A stretch of 64,000 nucleotides of DNA from Streptomyces cinnamoneus (GCF_002939475.1 NZ_PKFQ01000001.1:1302001-1366000), one strand, 5' to 3'. Positions 10,696-21,118 are shown, counted from the first letter of the stretch. The notes: generated from the sequence alone by a model not told the origin. Program-made: numbers and translations.

Positions 10696-13365
10696 TCAGG
10701 CCGCTTCCGCGACGAGGCGCTCGACGGCGGCCATGGCCTCGTCGACGGCCTCGGGGTTCTGACCGCCGCCCTGGGCGACGTCCGGCTTGCCGCCGCCACC
10801 GCCGCCGAGCGTCTTGGCCGCGGTGCGGACCAGGTCGCCGGCCTTGAGGCCGCGCTCACGGGCGGCCTCGTTGGTGGCGATGACGGTCAGCGGGCGGCCG
10901 CCCGCCACGGTGAACAGGGCCACGACGGCCGGGCGGCCGCCCTGGATGCGCCCGCGGACGTCCAGGACGAGCTTGCGCAGGTCGTCGGCGCCGGTGCCGT
11001 CCGGCACCCGGCCGATGGCCAGGGCCACGCCGTGGACGTCCTTGGCGCCCTCGGCCAGGCCCGCGGCGGCGGCGAGCACCTTCTCGGCGCGGAAGCGCTC
11101 GATCTCCTTCTCGGCGTCCTTGAGCTTGGCGAGCATGCCGGAGATCTTCTCCGGGAGCTCCTCCGGGCGGCCCTTGACCAGCTCGGTGAGCTGGGCGACG
11201 ACCGTGTGCTCCTTGGCCAGGAAGTTGTAGGCGTCGGCACCGACGAGGGCCTCGACGCGGCGCACGCCGGAGCCGATCGAGGACTCGCCGAGCAGCTTCA
11301 CCAGGCCCAGCTGGGCGGTGTTGGCCACGTGCGTGCCGCCGCACAGCTCCTTGGAGAAGTCGCCGATGGTGACCACGCGCACGCGCTCGCCGTACTTCTC
11401 GCCGAACTCGGCGATGGCACCGGCCTTCTTGGCCTCGTCGAGGCTCATGACCTCGGCGTGCACGTCGAGTTCGTGCGAGAGGACCTCGTTGATGCGCTGC
11501 TCGACGTCGGTGAGGACCGAGCCGGGCACGGCGGCCGGCGAGCCGAAGTCGAAGCGGAAGCGGCCCGGGGAGTTCTCCGAGCCGGCCTGGGCGGCCGTCG
11601 GGCCCAGGGCGTCGCGCAGCGCCTGGTGGGTCAGGTGGGTGGCGCTGTGGGCGCGGGCGATGGCCCGGCGGCGCCTGACGTCGATCACGGCGTAGGCGGA
11701 GGCGCCCACGGTGACCTCGCCGACCTGGACGACGCCCTTGTGGACGTTGACGCCCGGGACGGGCTTCTGCACGTCGCGGACCTCGATGACCGCGCCGTTG
11801 TCGAGCTTGATGCGGCCCTGGTCGGCGAGCTGGCCGCCGCCCTCGGCGTAGAAGGGGGTGCGGTCGAGGACGACCTCGACCTCGTCGCCCTCGGAGGCGG
11901 CGGGCGAGGGCACGCCGTCGACGAGCAGGCCGACGACCGTGGACTCGTTCTCGGTGAGGGTGTAGCCGGTGAACTCGGTCTCGCCGACGGTGTCGGCCAC
12001 CTCGCGGTAGGCGGACAGGTCGGCGTGGCCGGTCTTCTTGGCCTTGGCGTCGGCCTTGGCACGCTCCCGCTGCTCCTTCATCAGGCGGCGGAAGCCCTCC
12101 TCGTCCACGGACAGGCCCTGCTCGGCGGCCATCTCGAGGGTGAGGTCGATCGGGAAGCCCCAGGTGTCGTGGAGCAGGAAGGCCTTGTCGCCGGCGAGGA
12201 CCGTGCCGCCGGCGGCCTTGGTCTCGGTGACGGCGGTGTCCAGGATGTTGGTGCCGCCCTTGAGGGCCTTGAGGAAGGCGGCCTCCTCGGCGAGCGCGAC
12301 CGTCTCGATGCGCTGGCGGTCCGTCAGCAGCTCGGGGTACTGCTGGCCCATCGTGCGGATGACGACGTCGAGCAGCTCGGCGACGACCGGTCCGGTGGCC
12401 CCCAGCAGGCGCATGTTGCGGATGGCGCGGCGCATGATGCGGCGCAGGACGTAGCCGCGGCCCTCGTTGCCGGGGGTGACGCCGTCGCCGATGAGCATCG
12501 TGGACGTGCGCATGTGGTCGGCGACCACGCGCAGGGCGACGTCGCTGTTCTGGGCGGCGCCGTAGCGGACGCCGGTGAGCTCGGTGGCCTTGTCGATCAC
12601 GACGCGCAGGGTGTCGGTCTCGTACATGTTCTGCACGCCCTGCAGGATCATCGCCAGGCGCTCGAGGCCGAGACCGGTGTCGATGTTCTGGCTCGGCAGG
12701 TCGCCGAGGATGGGGAAGTCCTCCTTGCCCTCGCCGGCGCCGCGCTCGTACTGCATGAAGACCAGGTTCCAGATCTCCACGTAACGCTCGTCGTTGACCG
12801 CCGGGCCGCCCTCGATGCCGAACTCGGGGCCGCGGTCGTAGTTGATCTCGGAGCACGGTCCGCACGGGCCGGGGACGCCCATGGACCAGTAGTTCTCCTT
12901 CTTGCCCAGGCGCTGGATGCGCTGGGCGGGCACGCCGACCACGTCGCGCCAGATCCGCTCGGCCTCGTCGTCGTCGAGGTAGACGGTGATCCAGAGCTTC
13001 TCCGGCTCAAGGCCGTAGCCGCCGTCCGCCACGGGAGTCGTCAGCAACTCCCAGGCGTACTTGATGGCGCCTTCCTTGAAGTAGTCGCCGAAGGAGAAGT
13101 TGCCGCACATCTGGAAGAACGTGCCGTGCCGGGTGGTCTTGCCGACCTCCTCGATGTCCGGGGTGCGGACGCACTTCTGCACGCTGGTGGCGCGCGGGAA
13201 GGGCGGCTTGACCTCGCCGAGGAAGTAGGGCTTGAAGGGGACCATGCCGGCCGGGACCAGCAGCAGGGTCGGGTCGTCCGCGATGAGCGACGCCGACGGC
13301 ACGACGGTGTGCCCACGCTCCTCGAAGAAGCGCAGCCAGCGCCTGCGGATTTCAGCCGACTCCAT
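10696..13365 (-). CDS. alaS: Alanyl-tRNA synthetase
   Basis: 889 residues, full length. The class II catalytic core has [18 protein letters not shown] and GPCGPCSEI. The editing domain carries [11 protein letters not shown] (the HxxxH zinc site) with ELCGGTHV, and the C-Ala domain ends with [15 protein letters not shown]. The ATG at 13365 shares its A with the stop of the upstream gene (TGATG), so the two are coupled, and an AGAGGA precedes it. No T-box leader is possible here because the start overlaps coding sequence. Confidence 0.97.
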   Translation of the reverse strand: MESAEIRRRWLRFFEERGHTVVPSASLIADDPTLLLVPAGMVPFKPYFLGEVKPPFPRATSVQKCVRTPDIEEVGKTTRHGTFFQMCGNFSFGDYFKEGAIKYAWELLTTPVADGGYGLEPEKLWITVYLDDDEAERIWRDVVGVPAQRIQRLGKKENYWSMGVPGPCGPCSEINYDRGPEFGIEGGPAVNDERYVEIWNLVFMQYERGAGEGKEDFPILGDLPSQNIDTGLGLERLAMILQGVQNMYETDTLRVVIDKATELTGVRYGAAQNSDVALRVVADHMRTSTMLIGDGVTPGNEGRGYVLRRIMRRAIRNMRLLGATGPVVAELLDVVIRTMGQQYPELLTDRQRIETVALAEEAAFLKALKGGTNILDTAVTETKAAGGTVLAGDKAFLLHDTWGFPIDLTLEMAAEQGLSVDEEGFRRLMKEQRERAKADAKAKKTGHADLSAYREVADTVGETEFTGYTLTENESTVVGLLVDGVPSPAASEGDEVEVVLDRTPFYAEGGGQLADQGRIKLDNGAVIEVRDVQKPVPGVNVHKGVVQVGEVTVGASAYAVIDVRRRRAIARAHSATHLTHQALRDALGPTAAQAGSENSPGRFRFDFGSPAAVPGSVLTDVEQRINEVLSHELDVHAEVMSLDEAKKAGAIAEFGEKYGERVRVVTIGDFSKELCGGTHVANTAQLGLVKLLGESSIGSGVRRVEALVGADAYNFLAKEHTVVAQLTELVKGRPEELPEKISGMLAKLKDAEKEIERFRAEKVLAAAAGLAEGAKDVHGVALAIGRVPDGTGADDLRKLVLDVRGRIQGGRPAVVALFTVAGGRPLTVIATNEAARERGLKAGDLVRTAAKTLGGGGGGKPDVAQGGGQNPEAVDEAMAAVERLVAEAA

Positions 13366-13694
13366 CAGTGGTCCTCTTTCCGGGTGTACGAGTTGTAGGG
13401 GTGCTGCTGTTCGAGCGCGACGAGGTGACGCTGTCCGGGAAGCGCGCGGTGCTCGGGGGCGGGGGGCGCGGCCGTGAGGCCGAGCGCGTCCTTGAGCGCC
13501 GCTTCCCGGTGGGCCATGCCGTCGCGCACGTCCAGGGCGAAGAGCTTGACCTTGCGGCCCGCGATGACCGCTCGGTCCGCCGCCTGCAGCGCCAGGCTCT
13601 CCGGGGTGAGCTTGGCGAGCTTGCGGTTGACCTTGGTGGTGGCCCAGACACCGGCGGCTACACCGGTGGTGAACCAGAACGTGCGGCGGAACAT
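13365..13694 (-). CDS. DUF6167-type small membrane-anchored protein
   Basis: 109 residues beginning [20 protein letters not shown]. It has one N-terminal hydrophobic helix (about 5-20) followed by [20 protein letters not shown] and a charged tail ending NSYTRKEDH. Small proteins of this kind regularly precede alaS in Streptomyces, and their function is unknown. It ends in a TGATG overlap with alaS and starts eight bases after the DUF948 gene, so the three are probably one transcript. It could tether something to the membrane, but nothing in the sequence shows what. Confidence 0.8.
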   Translation of the reverse strand: MFRRTFWFTTGVAAGVWATTKVNRKLAKLTPESLALQAADRAVIAGRKVKLFALDVRDGMAHREAALKDALGLTAAPPAPEHRALPGQRHLVALEQQHPYNSYTRKEDH

Positions 13695-13702
13695 TTCCGG
13701 GA

Positions 13703-14149
13703 TCAGCCCTTCCCACGGGTACGGCGGCCGCCGCGCCGGGCGGACGGAAGCCTGCTGTCGACGGTCCGGCCGGCGAAGACGGTGCTCTCCCGCTCCGCCG
13801 GCTCGGTCTTGCGGCCGATCGCCCGGCGCACCCCGTAGCCGAAGGCGGCGACCTTGACCAGCGGTCCGCCGAAGGCGGAGGAGACGGTCGAGGAGAGGGC
13901 GGAGGCGTTCGCCGTGACCTCCTGGACGTCCGCGGTGATCGAGTCGACGCGGGCGAGCTGGGTGTTGGCGGAGCGGACGGTCGCCGAGGCGTCGGCGAGG
14001 AGCGGCACGGCCTGCTCGGAGATCTCCGACACCAGCCTGGTGGCCGCCTTCAGCGTCTGGGCGAGGCGTACGAGCACCAGGGCGATGAAGGACACCAGGA
14101 TCGCCCAGAAGACGGCCACGAGGATCCCGGCCACCTCTCCACCGGACAC
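13703..14149 (-). CDS. DUF948 domain membrane protein
   Basis: 148 residues. An N-terminal helix ([20 protein letters not shown], about residues 8-27) is followed by a long amphipathic helix rich in Ser/Thr/Ala (residues 30-100, likely coiled coil) and a basic tail. DUF948 proteins resemble the periplasmic helices of chemotaxis receptors and are of unknown role. The GTG at 14149 is the first good start, with a GGGAG ten bases upstream. It heads the DUF948-DUF6167-alaS-ruvX group. Confidence 0.82.
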   Translation of the reverse strand: MSGGEVAGILVAVFWAILVSFIALVLVRLAQTLKAATRLVSEISEQAVPLLADASATVRSANTQLARVDSITADVQEVTANASALSSTVSSAFGGPLVKVAAFGYGVRRAIGRKTEPAERESTVFAGRTVDSRLPSARRGGRRTRGKG

Positions 14150-14294
14150 GCTGCACCGCTCCCTAGCCGTTGTCTTTTGTCTGCGAATACCGACCTTATC
14201 GCGCCGGGCCTCGCGGCCCGTACCGCATTACCGCTCCGTAGAGGCACGGATGTACGGAGATTCACCCAGCCGGGACGGGGGCCGGAAACGCGCC

Positions 14295-14339
14295 AGCCCG
14301 CCGGCTCGCCGGCCACGGGGGCCGGAGAGTCGACGGGCT
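14295..14339 (-). terminator. Terminator downstream of rpsD
   Basis: Inverted repeat with about 20-base arms (AGCCCGTCGACTCTCCGGCC against GGCCGGCGAGCCGGCGGGCT) with three imperfect positions, starting 28 bases after the rpsD stop. Confidence 0.7.
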
Positions 14340-14366
14340 GAGCAGAAGGAGAGTGCTACGTCCGGG

Positions 14367-14981
14367 TCAGCGGGCGTAGTACTCGACGACGAGCTGCTCG
14401 TCGCAGATCACGGGGATCTCCTTGCGGTTCGGGTCGCGGTCCAGGCGGAACGCCAGCGCCGGCAGGTTGACCTGCAGGTAGCGCGGGGTCTCGCCCTCAC
14501 CGGCGTAGCCACCGGCCATGGCGACCTGGAAGGGGTGCTTGGCACGGCTGCGCTCGCGGACCATCACGACGTCGTTCGGACGCACGCGGAAGGACGGCTT
14601 GTCGACCTTGCCACCGTTGACCTCGATGTGGCCGTGGACGACCATCTGGCGGGCCTGGTAGATGGTGCGGGCGATGCCCGAACGCAGGACCAGGGCGTCG
14701 AGACGACGCTCGAGCTCGACGACCAGCGCCTCGCCCGTCTTGCCCTCGGCCTTCTTGGCGCGGTCGTAGGCGCGCGCCATCTGGCGCTCGCTGATGTCGT
14801 ACTGGGCGCGCAGACGCTGCTTCTCGAGCAGACGGACCTTGTAGTCCGAGTTCTGCTTGCGGCCACGGCCGTGCTCGCCCGGCGGGTAGGGGCGGGCCTC
14901 GAAGTACTTGACGGCCTTCGGCGTCAGCGCGATACCGAGCGCGCGAGACTTCTTGACCTTGGGACGCGACTGGTTAGGCAC
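14367..14981 (-). CDS. rpsD: 30S ribosomal protein S4
   Basis: 204-residue S4, a primary 16S rRNA binder and the nucleator of the 30S body. It begins with a GTG ([16 protein letters not shown]). The S4 RNA-binding domain follows ([34 protein letters not shown]). It has a strong GGAGG upstream. It stands alone rather than in the alpha operon, as in other Streptomyces. Its 5' side is only 57 bases from the divergent gene at 15039, and an iron-box-like sequence (15006-15024) fills that gap, so the rpsD promoter overlaps or abuts this site. Confidence 0.97.
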   Translation of the reverse strand: MPNQSRPKVKKSRALGIALTPKAVKYFEARPYPPGEHGRGRKQNSDYKVRLLEKQRLRAQYDISERQMARAYDRAKKAEGKTGEALVVELERRLDALVLRSGIARTIYQARQMVVHGHIEVNGGKVDKPSFRVRPNDVVMVRERSRAKHPFQVAMAGGYAGEGETPRYLQVNLPALAFRLDRDPNRKEIPVICDEQLVVEYYAR

Positions 14982-15005
14982 GTTCTCCAGACCTCCGTTG
15001 ATAAG

Positions 15006-15024
15006 TTAGGTTAGGCTTACCTTA
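15006..15024. promoter_or_regulatory. Iron box (DmdR/IdeR-type operator)
   Basis: TTAGGTTAGGCTTACCTTA matches the 19-base palindromic DmdR/IdeR/DtxR iron box (TTAGGTTAG-S-CTAACCTAA) at 17 of 19 positions. It starts 25 bases after the rpsD GTG on one side and ends 15 bases before the ATG at 15039 on the other. A possible -35 (TTGATA, 14998-15003) lies on its left for the rightward gene. Confidence 0.8.
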
Positions 15025-15038
15025 CTCAAGGAGATCGC

Positions 15039-15887
15039 ATGTCTCGTCCGGGGAACACCAGTCACATCACGGACAGCACGAAAGAGGCCGACGCTCTTGA
15101 TGGCGCCGACGTGACGGAGGTCCGATCAGATCGTGGTCAGCCGCGTCCCAGCGGACTTGAAATCGCACGGATGCCGTCAGCAGCCGAGCGCACACGAACT
15201 CTCGTACAGAGTACATGCTCGGCGGTACTGCTGATTCCCGGCCTGGAGTGCATCTATCCGGACCAGCTGATGCCCGGCGTGCGGACGGTCGGCCCGGACG
15301 GCGAGATCTTCCTGGTGCTGCCGGCCGACTCCCCGGCCGTACGGGCCGCCACCCACGCCCAGGACGACGAGCTGGCCGCGGCGCTGGAGCTGACCGATGT
15401 GGCGCCGGTCTCCGTGCCCAACCGTATCCGGGGCCGCGCCAGGCTGTCCGGCTGGCTCACCTGTGTGCCCGGCATGGCCGAGCCGGGGCGGATGCTGCTG
15501 CGGCTGGAGCTGGGCGAGGTGTCCGTGGACGACCTCTGGGGCACGGAGAGCGTCGAGCCCGAGGAGTTCGCGCACGCCTGCCCCGACCCCCTGGTGGACC
15601 ACGAGGCGGAGCTGCTCCAGCACCTCCACGCCGGCCACGGCGACCAGGTGCGCGGCCTGAGCGCGCTGCTGGGCGAGCGCGAGAGCCCCTCGTCGGAAGC
15701 CTACGCGCAGGTGGTGCCGGTGGCCCTGGACCGCTTCGGCCTGAGGGTCCGCTTCACGCGCCGCGAGGGCGGCGGCACGGCCGCGGACCGCTCCTTCGAC
15801 GCCCGCTTCGAGTTCCCCGAGCCGGTGCGGGACATCGCACAGCTGCGTCAGGAGATGCACCGCCTCTTCGAGGCGGCGGGCTACTAG
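15039..15887 (+). CDS. DUF2470 / HugZ-like split-barrel protein, probable heme-iron utilisation
   Basis: 282 residues. An N-terminal tail of about 45 residues is followed by a split-barrel region of the pyridoxamine-phosphate-oxidase/HugZ type (residues 47-170, TCSAVLLIPGLECIYPDQL, RARLSGWLT). A C-terminal DUF2470 domain begins at LLQHLHAGHGDQVRGL and ends MHRLFEAAGY. HugZ-type proteins bind or degrade heme, and DUF2470 is their usual C-terminal partner. The iron box directly upstream supports a role in heme or iron metabolism and repression in iron-replete cells. An AAGGAG five bases before the ATG fixes the start. Function remains inferred. Confidence 0.8.
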   Translation: MSRPGNTSHITDSTKEADALDGADVTEVRSDRGQPRPSGLEIARMPSAAERTRTLVQSTCSAVLLIPGLECIYPDQLMPGVRTVGPDGEIFLVLPADSPAVRAATHAQDDELAAALELTDVAPVSVPNRIRGRARLSGWLTCVPGMAEPGRMLLRLELGEVSVDDLWGTESVEPEEFAHACPDPLVDHEAELLQHLHAGHGDQVRGLSALLGERESPSSEAYAQVVPVALDRFGLRVRFTRREGGGTAADRSFDARFEFPEPVRDIAQLRQEMHRLFEAAGY

Positions 15888-15955
15888 GAGGTGTCCGGTC
15901 CCCCGGGGCCGGCGCCGCTCGCCCGGCGTCCCGGGGAGCCGGGGCCGGCGGGCCC

Positions 15956-17329
15956 CTACTCCCCCGGCGGCTGCTCCCCGCGCAGGCGGGACCGCACCCG
16001 CTCCACCACGTCCGCGTACCGCGCCTCCGCGCCGTAGCGCGTGGGCTCGTAGTACCGCTTGCCGTGGACGGAGTCCGGGGCGTACTGCTGCGGGGCGATC
16101 CCGCCGGGCACATCGTGCGGATACGTGTAGCCGCGCCCGTGGCCGAGCTTCTCCGCGCCCTTGTAGTGGCTGTCGCGCAGGTGCGGCGGCACGGGCCCGG
16201 CCAGGCCGGCCCGGACGTCCGCCAGGGCCGCGTCGATCGCGAGATACGCCGCGTTGGACTTCGGGGCCAGCGCCAGCGCCACCGCCACCTGGCTCAGGGT
16301 GATCCGCGCCTCGGGGAAACCGATCATCGCCACGGCCTGCGCCCCGGCGACCGCCGTCTGCAGCGCCGTCGGGTCGGCCAGGCCGATGTCCTCGCTCGCC
16401 GAGATCATCAGCCGCCGGGCGATGAACCGGGGGTCCTCCCCCGCCTCGATCATCCGGGCCAGATAGTGCAGCGTCGCGTCGACGTCCGAGCCGCGGATCG
16501 ACTTGATCAGCGCGCTGGCGACGTCGTAGTGCTGGTCGCCGTCGCGGTCGTACTTCACCGCCGCGCGGTCGACGGCCCCTTCCAGGGTCTCCAGGGTGAT
16601 CTCGTCCTCGCCCTTGGCGAGGGCCGAGCCCGCCCCCGCCTCCAGGGCCGTGAGCGCCCTGCGGGCGTCACCCCCGGCGATGCGCAGCAGGTGCGCCTCG
16701 GCGTCCCCGGAGAGGGTCACCGCGCCGCCCAGGCCCCGCTCGTCTGTCAGCGCGCGATGGGTCAGGCCGCGCAGGTCGTCGTCGGTGAGCGCCTGGAGGG
16801 TCAGCAGCAGCGAACGCGAGAGCAGAGGGGAGATCACGGAGAAGTAGGGGTTCTCCGTGGTGGCCGCGATCAGGGTCACCCAGCGGTTCTCGACGGCCGG
16901 CAGCAGGGAGTCCTGCTGGGCCTTGCTGAAGCGGTGGATCTCGTCCAGGAAGAGGACGGTCTCCTTTCCGTACCCGCCGGAGGCACGGCGGGCGCCGTCG
17001 ATGACGGCCCGCACCTCCTTGACGCCGGCGGTGATCGCGGACAGCTCCACGAAGCGCTTGTTGGTGGCCTGGCTGACCACGTAGGCGAGCGTCGTCTTGC
17101 CGGTGCCGGGCGGACCCCAGAGGATCACCGAGGAGGGCCCGGCGGGGCCGCCGCTCGCCTCCCCCACCAGCCGGCGCAGCGGGCTGCCCTGCTTGAGCAG
17201 GTGCCCCTGGCCGACGACCTCGTCGAGGGTACGGGGGCGCATGCGGACGGCCAGCGGACTGCCTGCCGGATCTCTCTCCTGGCGGTCCTCTGCGGCTGCG
17301 GTGAACAGGTCGGGCTCCACGTCCGCCAA
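15956..17329 (-). CDS. rarA: RarA/MgsA, replication-associated recombination AAA+ ATPase
   Basis: 457 residues. Walker A is [17 protein letters not shown], Walker B is [17 protein letters not shown], and a sensor ([11 protein letters not shown]) and the MgsA C-terminal domain ([28 protein letters not shown]) follow. RarA homologues act at stalled replication forks together with SSB. The gap to the convergent DUF2470 gene (15888-15955) is very GC-rich with several overlapping short inverted repeats, probably a shared terminator. The start at 17329 begins [15 protein letters not shown], as in homologues. Confidence 0.93.
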   Translation of the reverse strand: MADVEPDLFTAAAEDRQERDPAGSPLAVRMRPRTLDEVVGQGHLLKQGSPLRRLVGEASGGPAGPSSVILWGPPGTGKTTLAYVVSQATNKRFVELSAITAGVKEVRAVIDGARRASGGYGKETVLFLDEIHRFSKAQQDSLLPAVENRWVTLIAATTENPYFSVISPLLSRSLLLTLQALTDDDLRGLTHRALTDERGLGGAVTLSGDAEAHLLRIAGGDARRALTALEAGAGSALAKGEDEITLETLEGAVDRAAVKYDRDGDQHYDVASALIKSIRGSDVDATLHYLARMIEAGEDPRFIARRLMISASEDIGLADPTALQTAVAGAQAVAMIGFPEARITLSQVAVALALAPKSNAAYLAIDAALADVRAGLAGPVPPHLRDSHYKGAEKLGHGRGYTYPHDVPGGIAPQQYAPDSVHGKRYYEPTRYGAEARYADVVERVRSRLRGEQPPGE

Positions 17330-17348
17330 CCCTAGGCCACAGCACTGA

Positions 17349-17382
17349 CAACGCCGCCGGACCCATGGGTCCGGCGGCGTTG
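17349..17382 (-). terminator. Terminator downstream of the VKOR gene
   Basis: Perfect 34-base palindrome (CAACGCCGCCGGACCCA and its complement), 37 bases beyond the VKOR stop and 20 bases before the rarA start. Confidence 0.75.
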
Positions 17383-17418
17383 GTCAAGCCAGGTGCGTAC
17401 GTGCGTACGGCGGGGGAC

Positions 17419-18069
17419 TCAGGCGGTGCCGCCGGTCCAGAACCACCACCACTTGGTGAGGATCAGCATGCCGATGACGCCGATCCACAGCACCGGGACC
17501 ACCCAGTGGAACTCCAGCAGCCCCCGCTTGAGCCCCTCCGGCGCGGGGATGAAGCCGTGGCGGAGGTTCTGCACGGTGACGTACCAGAACATCACGATGG
17601 TGGCGACCCAGGCCAGGCAGCACCACAGGCACAGCGAGCCGATCACGTACAGCGACTGGTACTGGAGCCAGGTGACGAAGCCGACGCCGAAGAGGCAGCC
17701 GGCCTCCATGCCCAGCCAGTACCACCGCGGGAAGCGGGACCCGGTCAGCAGGGCGAGCCCGATGGCGATGATCATGCCGTAGGCGACCAGGCCCAGCATC
17801 GGGTTCGGGAACCCGAAGGCCTTGGCCTGGTCGCTCGACATGATGTTGCCGCAGGAGACGATGGGGTTCAGGCTGCAACCCGGTACGAAGTTCGGGTCCT
17901 CCAGCAGCTTGAACTTGTCGAGCGTGATGACCCAGGACGCCAGCAGCCCCATCGCCCCGGTGACGACCAGCAGCCATGCGAAGGCACGACCGCCGCCCAC
18001 CGCTCCCGTGGCGGGCCCGTCCCGCTCCGTGTCGTCGGTATCGGAGCGGTCGAGTGCCGAAGTGGTCAT
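17419..18069 (-). CDS. Vitamin K epoxide reductase (VKOR) family membrane protein
   Basis: 216 residues from the ATG at 18069; an ATG at 18114 would add 15 residues. Four to five membrane helices are visible. The redox motif CLWC lies in GSLCLWCCLAWVATIVMFW, and a loop cysteine lies in VSCGNIMSSDQAKAFGFPNP. Bacterial VKORs use a quinone to reoxidise DsbA-like proteins and so drive disulfide formation outside the membrane. A DsbA-like protein is encoded at 54238, but too far away to imply an operon. The start is uncertain because neither candidate has a good ribosome site. Confidence 0.88.
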   Translation of the reverse strand: MTTSALDRSDTDDTERDGPATGAVGGGRAFAWLLVVTGAMGLLASWVITLDKFKLLEDPNFVPGCSLNPIVSCGNIMSSDQAKAFGFPNPMLGLVAYGMIIAIGLALLTGSRFPRWYWLGMEAGCLFGVGFVTWLQYQSLYVIGSLCLWCCLAWVATIVMFWYVTVQNLRHGFIPAPEGLKRGLLEFHWVVPVLWIGVIGMLILTKWWWFWTGGTA

Positions 18070-18128
18070 AGCGCTGTCGATCCCATCAGTAGGCCGTTGC
18101 CGCCCATTCTGCACCAGGGGCCTGTGAA

Positions 18129-19391
18129 TCAGCCCTGGGCCGAAAGGACTTCACTCACGACGGTGTCGAGGGCGACGGCCTTCTGCTCGCCGCTCTCGAG
18201 GTCCTTGAGCTGCACCATGCCCTCGGCCAGGTCGCGCTCCCCGGCGACGAGCGCGAAGCGCGCGCCGGAGCGGTTGGCCGACTTCATGGCGTTCTTCAGG
18301 CCCTTGCCGCCGAAGGCGAAGTTCGTCGCGACGCCGGCCCGGCGCAGCTCGGTGACCACGCCGAAGAGCACCCGGCGGGCCTCCTCGCCCAGCGGCACGG
18401 CGAAGACCTGGGTCGGGGCGGGCAGTTCCAGCTCGACGCCCTCGGCCTTCAGGGCCAGCACCGTGCGGTCCACGCCGAGCGCCCAGCCCACGGAGGGCAG
18501 CGCCGGTCCGCCGATCATCTCGGACAGGCCGTCGTAGCGGCCGCCGCCGCCGACCGCGGACTGCGAGCCGAGACCGTCGTGGACGAACTCGAACGTGGTG
18601 CGGGTGTAGTAGTCCAGGCCGCGCACCAGCTTCTCGTCGTCCTGGAAGGCGACCCCGGCGGCGGTGAGCAGCTCGCGCACCTGCTCGTGGTACTCCTTGC
18701 ACGCCTCGCACAGGTGGTCGCGCAGCATGGGGGCGCCGGCGAGCTGCTTCTGCACGTCCTCGCGCTTGTCGTCGAGCACGCGCAGCGGGTTGATCTCGAC
18801 GCGGCGGCGGGTGTCCTCGTCCAGGTCCAGGTCGCGCAGGAAGGCCTGGAGGGCGTCCCGGTAGGCGGGGCGGCACTCCTTGTCACCGAGCGAGTTCAGC
18901 AGCAGCCGGAAGTTCGTGAGGCCCAGCGACTTGTAGGCGTCGACGGCCAGGATGATCAGCTCGGCGTCGAGCGCGGGGTCCTCGGCGCCGATCGCCTCGG
19001 CGCCGACCTGGGAGAAGTGGCGGTAGCGGCCAGCCTGCGGGCGCTCGTAGCGGTAGTACGAACCCGAGTACCAGAGCTTGACCGGGAGGTTGCCCGACTT
19101 GTGGAGGTTGGCCTCCAGCGCGGCGCGCAGCACGGAGGCGGTGCCCTCGGGACGGAGGGCGAGCTGCTCCTTGCCGCGCTGGGTGAGGGTGTACATCTCC
19201 TTGGTCACGATGTCGGTCGACTCGCCGACGCCGCGGGAGAACAGCTCCACCTGCTCGAAGCCGGGGGTCTCGATGTATCCGTAGCCGGCGCGCTTGAGCG
19301 GCGAGGAGATGGCCTCGCGCACGGCGAGGTAGACCGCGGAGTCCGGCGGGATCAGGTCGTAGGTGCCCTTGGGGGCCTTGAAGGTGCTCAC
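18129..19391 (-). CDS. hisS: Histidyl-tRNA synthetase
   Basis: 420 residues from the GTG at 19391, giving the family N-terminus [17 protein letters not shown]. Class II motif 2 is [17 protein letters not shown], the histidine-binding loops are [15 protein letters not shown] and [10 protein letters not shown], and an anticodon-binding domain ends the protein. The longer open frame upstream belongs to the neighbouring hydrolase region in another frame. The start lies 10 bases after the MBL hydrolase stop, and the Shine-Dalgarno is weak. Confidence 0.96.
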   Translation of the reverse strand: MSTFKAPKGTYDLIPPDSAVYLAVREAISSPLKRAGYGYIETPGFEQVELFSRGVGESTDIVTKEMYTLTQRGKEQLALRPEGTASVLRAALEANLHKSGNLPVKLWYSGSYYRYERPQAGRYRHFSQVGAEAIGAEDPALDAELIILAVDAYKSLGLTNFRLLLNSLGDKECRPAYRDALQAFLRDLDLDEDTRRRVEINPLRVLDDKREDVQKQLAGAPMLRDHLCEACKEYHEQVRELLTAAGVAFQDDEKLVRGLDYYTRTTFEFVHDGLGSQSAVGGGGRYDGLSEMIGGPALPSVGWALGVDRTVLALKAEGVELELPAPTQVFAVPLGEEARRVLFGVVTELRRAGVATNFAFGGKGLKNAMKSANRSGARFALVAGERDLAEGMVQLKDLESGEQKAVALDTVVSEVLSAQG

Positions 19392-19401
19392 GGAACTTTC
19401 G

Positions 19402-20112
19402 TCACATTCCTCGTCGCGGAGCCGGGTGTCCGGCTCCAGGGCCGGCGGCCACCTCCCGCAGGAAGGGGTTGGTGGCGCGCTCATGGCCGATGGTCGTCTG
19501 GGGGCCGTGGCCGGACAGCACCACGGTCGAGTCGTCCAGGGGCAGGCACACGCGGGCCAGCGACTGGAGCATCTCGGAGTGGTCGCCACCGGGCAGGTCG
19601 GTGCGTCCGATGGAGCCGGCGAACAACAGGTCGCCCGAGAAGAACACCGACGGGACGTCGGAGGACTCGGGCATCCGGAAGGTCACCGACCCCTTGGTAT
19701 GGCCGGGCGCGTGCGCGACGGTGAACTCCAGCCCCGCGAGGTCGAGCCGGCTGCCGTCGGACAGCTCCCTGACGTCGTCGGGCTCCCCGACGGTCAGCTC
19801 GCCCATGAGCTGCTGCCCGATGGAGCGGCCGAGGGCCTTTCCCGGGTCGCTCATCATGTAGCGGTCGGCGGGGTGGATCCAGGCCGGTACGTCATGGGCG
19901 CCGCACACCGGGACGACCGAGGCGACGTGGTCGATGTGGCCGTGGGTGAGGACGACGGCGACGGGCTTGAGCCGATGCTTCTTCAGTGCTTCCTCGACGC
20001 CCTGGGCGGCCTGATGGCCCGGGTCGATGATCACGCACTCCTCACCCGCGGCCGGGGCGACCAGGTAGCAGTTGGTCCCCCAGGCCCCGGCGGGGAACCC
20101 GGCAATGAGCAC
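19402..20112 (-). CDS. MBL-fold metallohydrolase (glyoxalase II-like)
   Basis: 236 residues from the GTG at 20112, preceded by AAGGA. The metallo-beta-lactamase zinc motif is [10 protein letters not shown], with HAPGHTKGS and [20 protein letters not shown] as further metal ligands and [15 protein letters not shown] at the end. This set is typical of hydroxyacylglutathione-hydrolase-like proteins. In mycothiol-using actinomycetes the true thioester substrate is not known. The gene lies immediately upstream of hisS, as in other Streptomyces. Confidence 0.9.
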   Translation of the reverse strand: MLIAGFPAGAWGTNCYLVAPAAGEECVIIDPGHQAAQGVEEALKKHRLKPVAVVLTHGHIDHVASVVPVCGAHDVPAWIHPADRYMMSDPGKALGRSIGQQLMGELTVGEPDDVRELSDGSRLDLAGLEFTVAHAPGHTKGSVTFRMPESSDVPSVFFSGDLLFAGSIGRTDLPGGDHSEMLQSLARVCLPLDDSTVVLSGHGPQTTIGHERATNPFLREVAAGPGAGHPAPRRGM

Positions 20113-20223
20113 GTTCGTCCTTAATGATCGGCGAGTCTTCAGCAGATGGTGCGTCGGCGGGAGGCCCCGGTGGGGGCACCCGGCCGCCTCAGAGCCTACC
20201 GGCGGCACTCCCACCGCCGCGAA

Positions 20224-20240
20224 CCCGTATACGGTACGGG
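20224..20240. repeat. Inverted repeat in the MBL/cyclophilin divergent gap
   Basis: CCCGTA-TACGG-TACGGG, with 6-base arms and a 5-base centre. It sits between divergent genes, 63 bases before the cyclophilin start, and could be an operator or overlap a promoter. Confidence 0.35.
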
Positions 20241-20302
20241 CACACTCGCAACACAGGCCTTCAGAACACACCAAAACACACACGGTATGAGGAGACGACC
20301 CG

Positions 20303-21118
20303 GTGGCCAGTAACGAGCAGCGGCGGCGGCAGCTCGCCCGGGAGAAGTTCGAGCGGCAGCAGCAGCGGCGCGACGCGGCACGGCGCAAGGCCCGTCGCCG
20401 CAACGCGGTGATCGCCGCCGGCCTCGCCGTCGTGGTGGCCGCGGGCGCGGGCGCGTACGCGGCGGGCGCCTTCTCGGACGGCGGGAAGAGGACGGACGCG
20501 GCGGCCCAGGACGCCGCCCCGAGCCCCAAGAAGGGCCCGGACCCGTGCGCGAAGCCCGCTCCGGGCTCGCCCTCCGGCAAGACGTGGAAGTCGGAGCCCG
20601 AGATGAGCGTCGACAAGTCCAAGTCGTACGCGATGGAACTGAAGACCACCTGCGGCGCGATCGACGTCAAGCTCGACGCCGCGAACGCGCCGCACACGGT
20701 CAACTCCTTCGACTTCCTGGCGAAGGAAGGGTTCTTCGACCACTCCAAGTGCCACCGCCTGACCACCGCCGGCATCTACGTCCTGCAGTGCGGCGACCCG
20801 AAGGGCACCGGCATGGGCGGCCCCGGCTACACCATCGAGGACGAGAACCTCAAGGACTCCCGGCTCAAGGACAACGTCTACCCGGCGGGCACGATCGCGA
20901 TGGCCAACACCGGCCAGCCGCACACCGGGGGCAGCCAGTTCTTCCTCGTCTACCAGGACAGCCAGCTGCCGCCGCAGTACACGCCCTTCGGCACCATCGG
21001 CGAGGAGGGCATGAAGACCCTCAAGAAGATCGCCGACGCCGGTGAGCGGTCGGGCGCCGGCGACGGCGCGCCCAACGCGACCGTCGTGATCGACAAGGCG
21101 ACCGTGGCCGGAAGCTGA
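20303..21118 (+). CDS. Membrane-anchored cyclophilin-type peptidyl-prolyl isomerase
   Basis: 271 residues from the GTG at 20303 (TGAGGAG ribosome site upstream). A charged, coiled-coil-like cytoplasmic N-terminus (EQRRRQLAREKFERQQQRRD) leads into one membrane helix (about 36-53, VIAAGLAVVVAAGAGAYAAG). An extracellular linker and a cyclophilin domain follow (TTCGAIDVKLDAANAPHTVN, FDHSKCHRLTTAGIYVLQCG, GSQFFLVYQDS, YTPFGTI). The domain should fold secreted or surface proteins. It has two cysteine-containing segments, which may be oxidised outside the cell. It is transcribed away from the MBL/hisS pair. Confidence 0.92.
   Translation: MASNEQRRRQLAREKFERQQQRRDAARRKARRRNAVIAAGLAVVVAAGAGAYAAGAFSDGGKRTDAAAQDAAPSPKKGPDPCAKPAPGSPSGKTWKSEPEMSVDKSKSYAMELKTTCGAIDVKLDAANAPHTVNSFDFLAKEGFFDHSKCHRLTTAGIYVLQCGDPKGTGMGGPGYTIEDENLKDSRLKDNVYPAGTIAMANTGQPHTGGSQFFLVYQDSQLPPQYTPFGTIGEEGMKTLKKIADAGERSGAGDGAPNATVVIDKATVAGS

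Noticed and set aside
13365..13380. Possible T-box or other leader regulating alaS
   Set aside because: The alaS start overlaps the upstream stop codon, so there is no room for a leader.
11032..13398. Long rightward open frame (788 codons) opposite alaS
   Set aside because: Antisense shadow of alanyl-tRNA synthetase with Gly/Ala/Val-rich composition typical of high-GC complement frames.
14985..15040. AT-rich patch considered as a mobile-element scar or attachment site
   Set aside because: No direct repeats, integrase or tRNA end are present; the composition is explained by the iron box and promoter.
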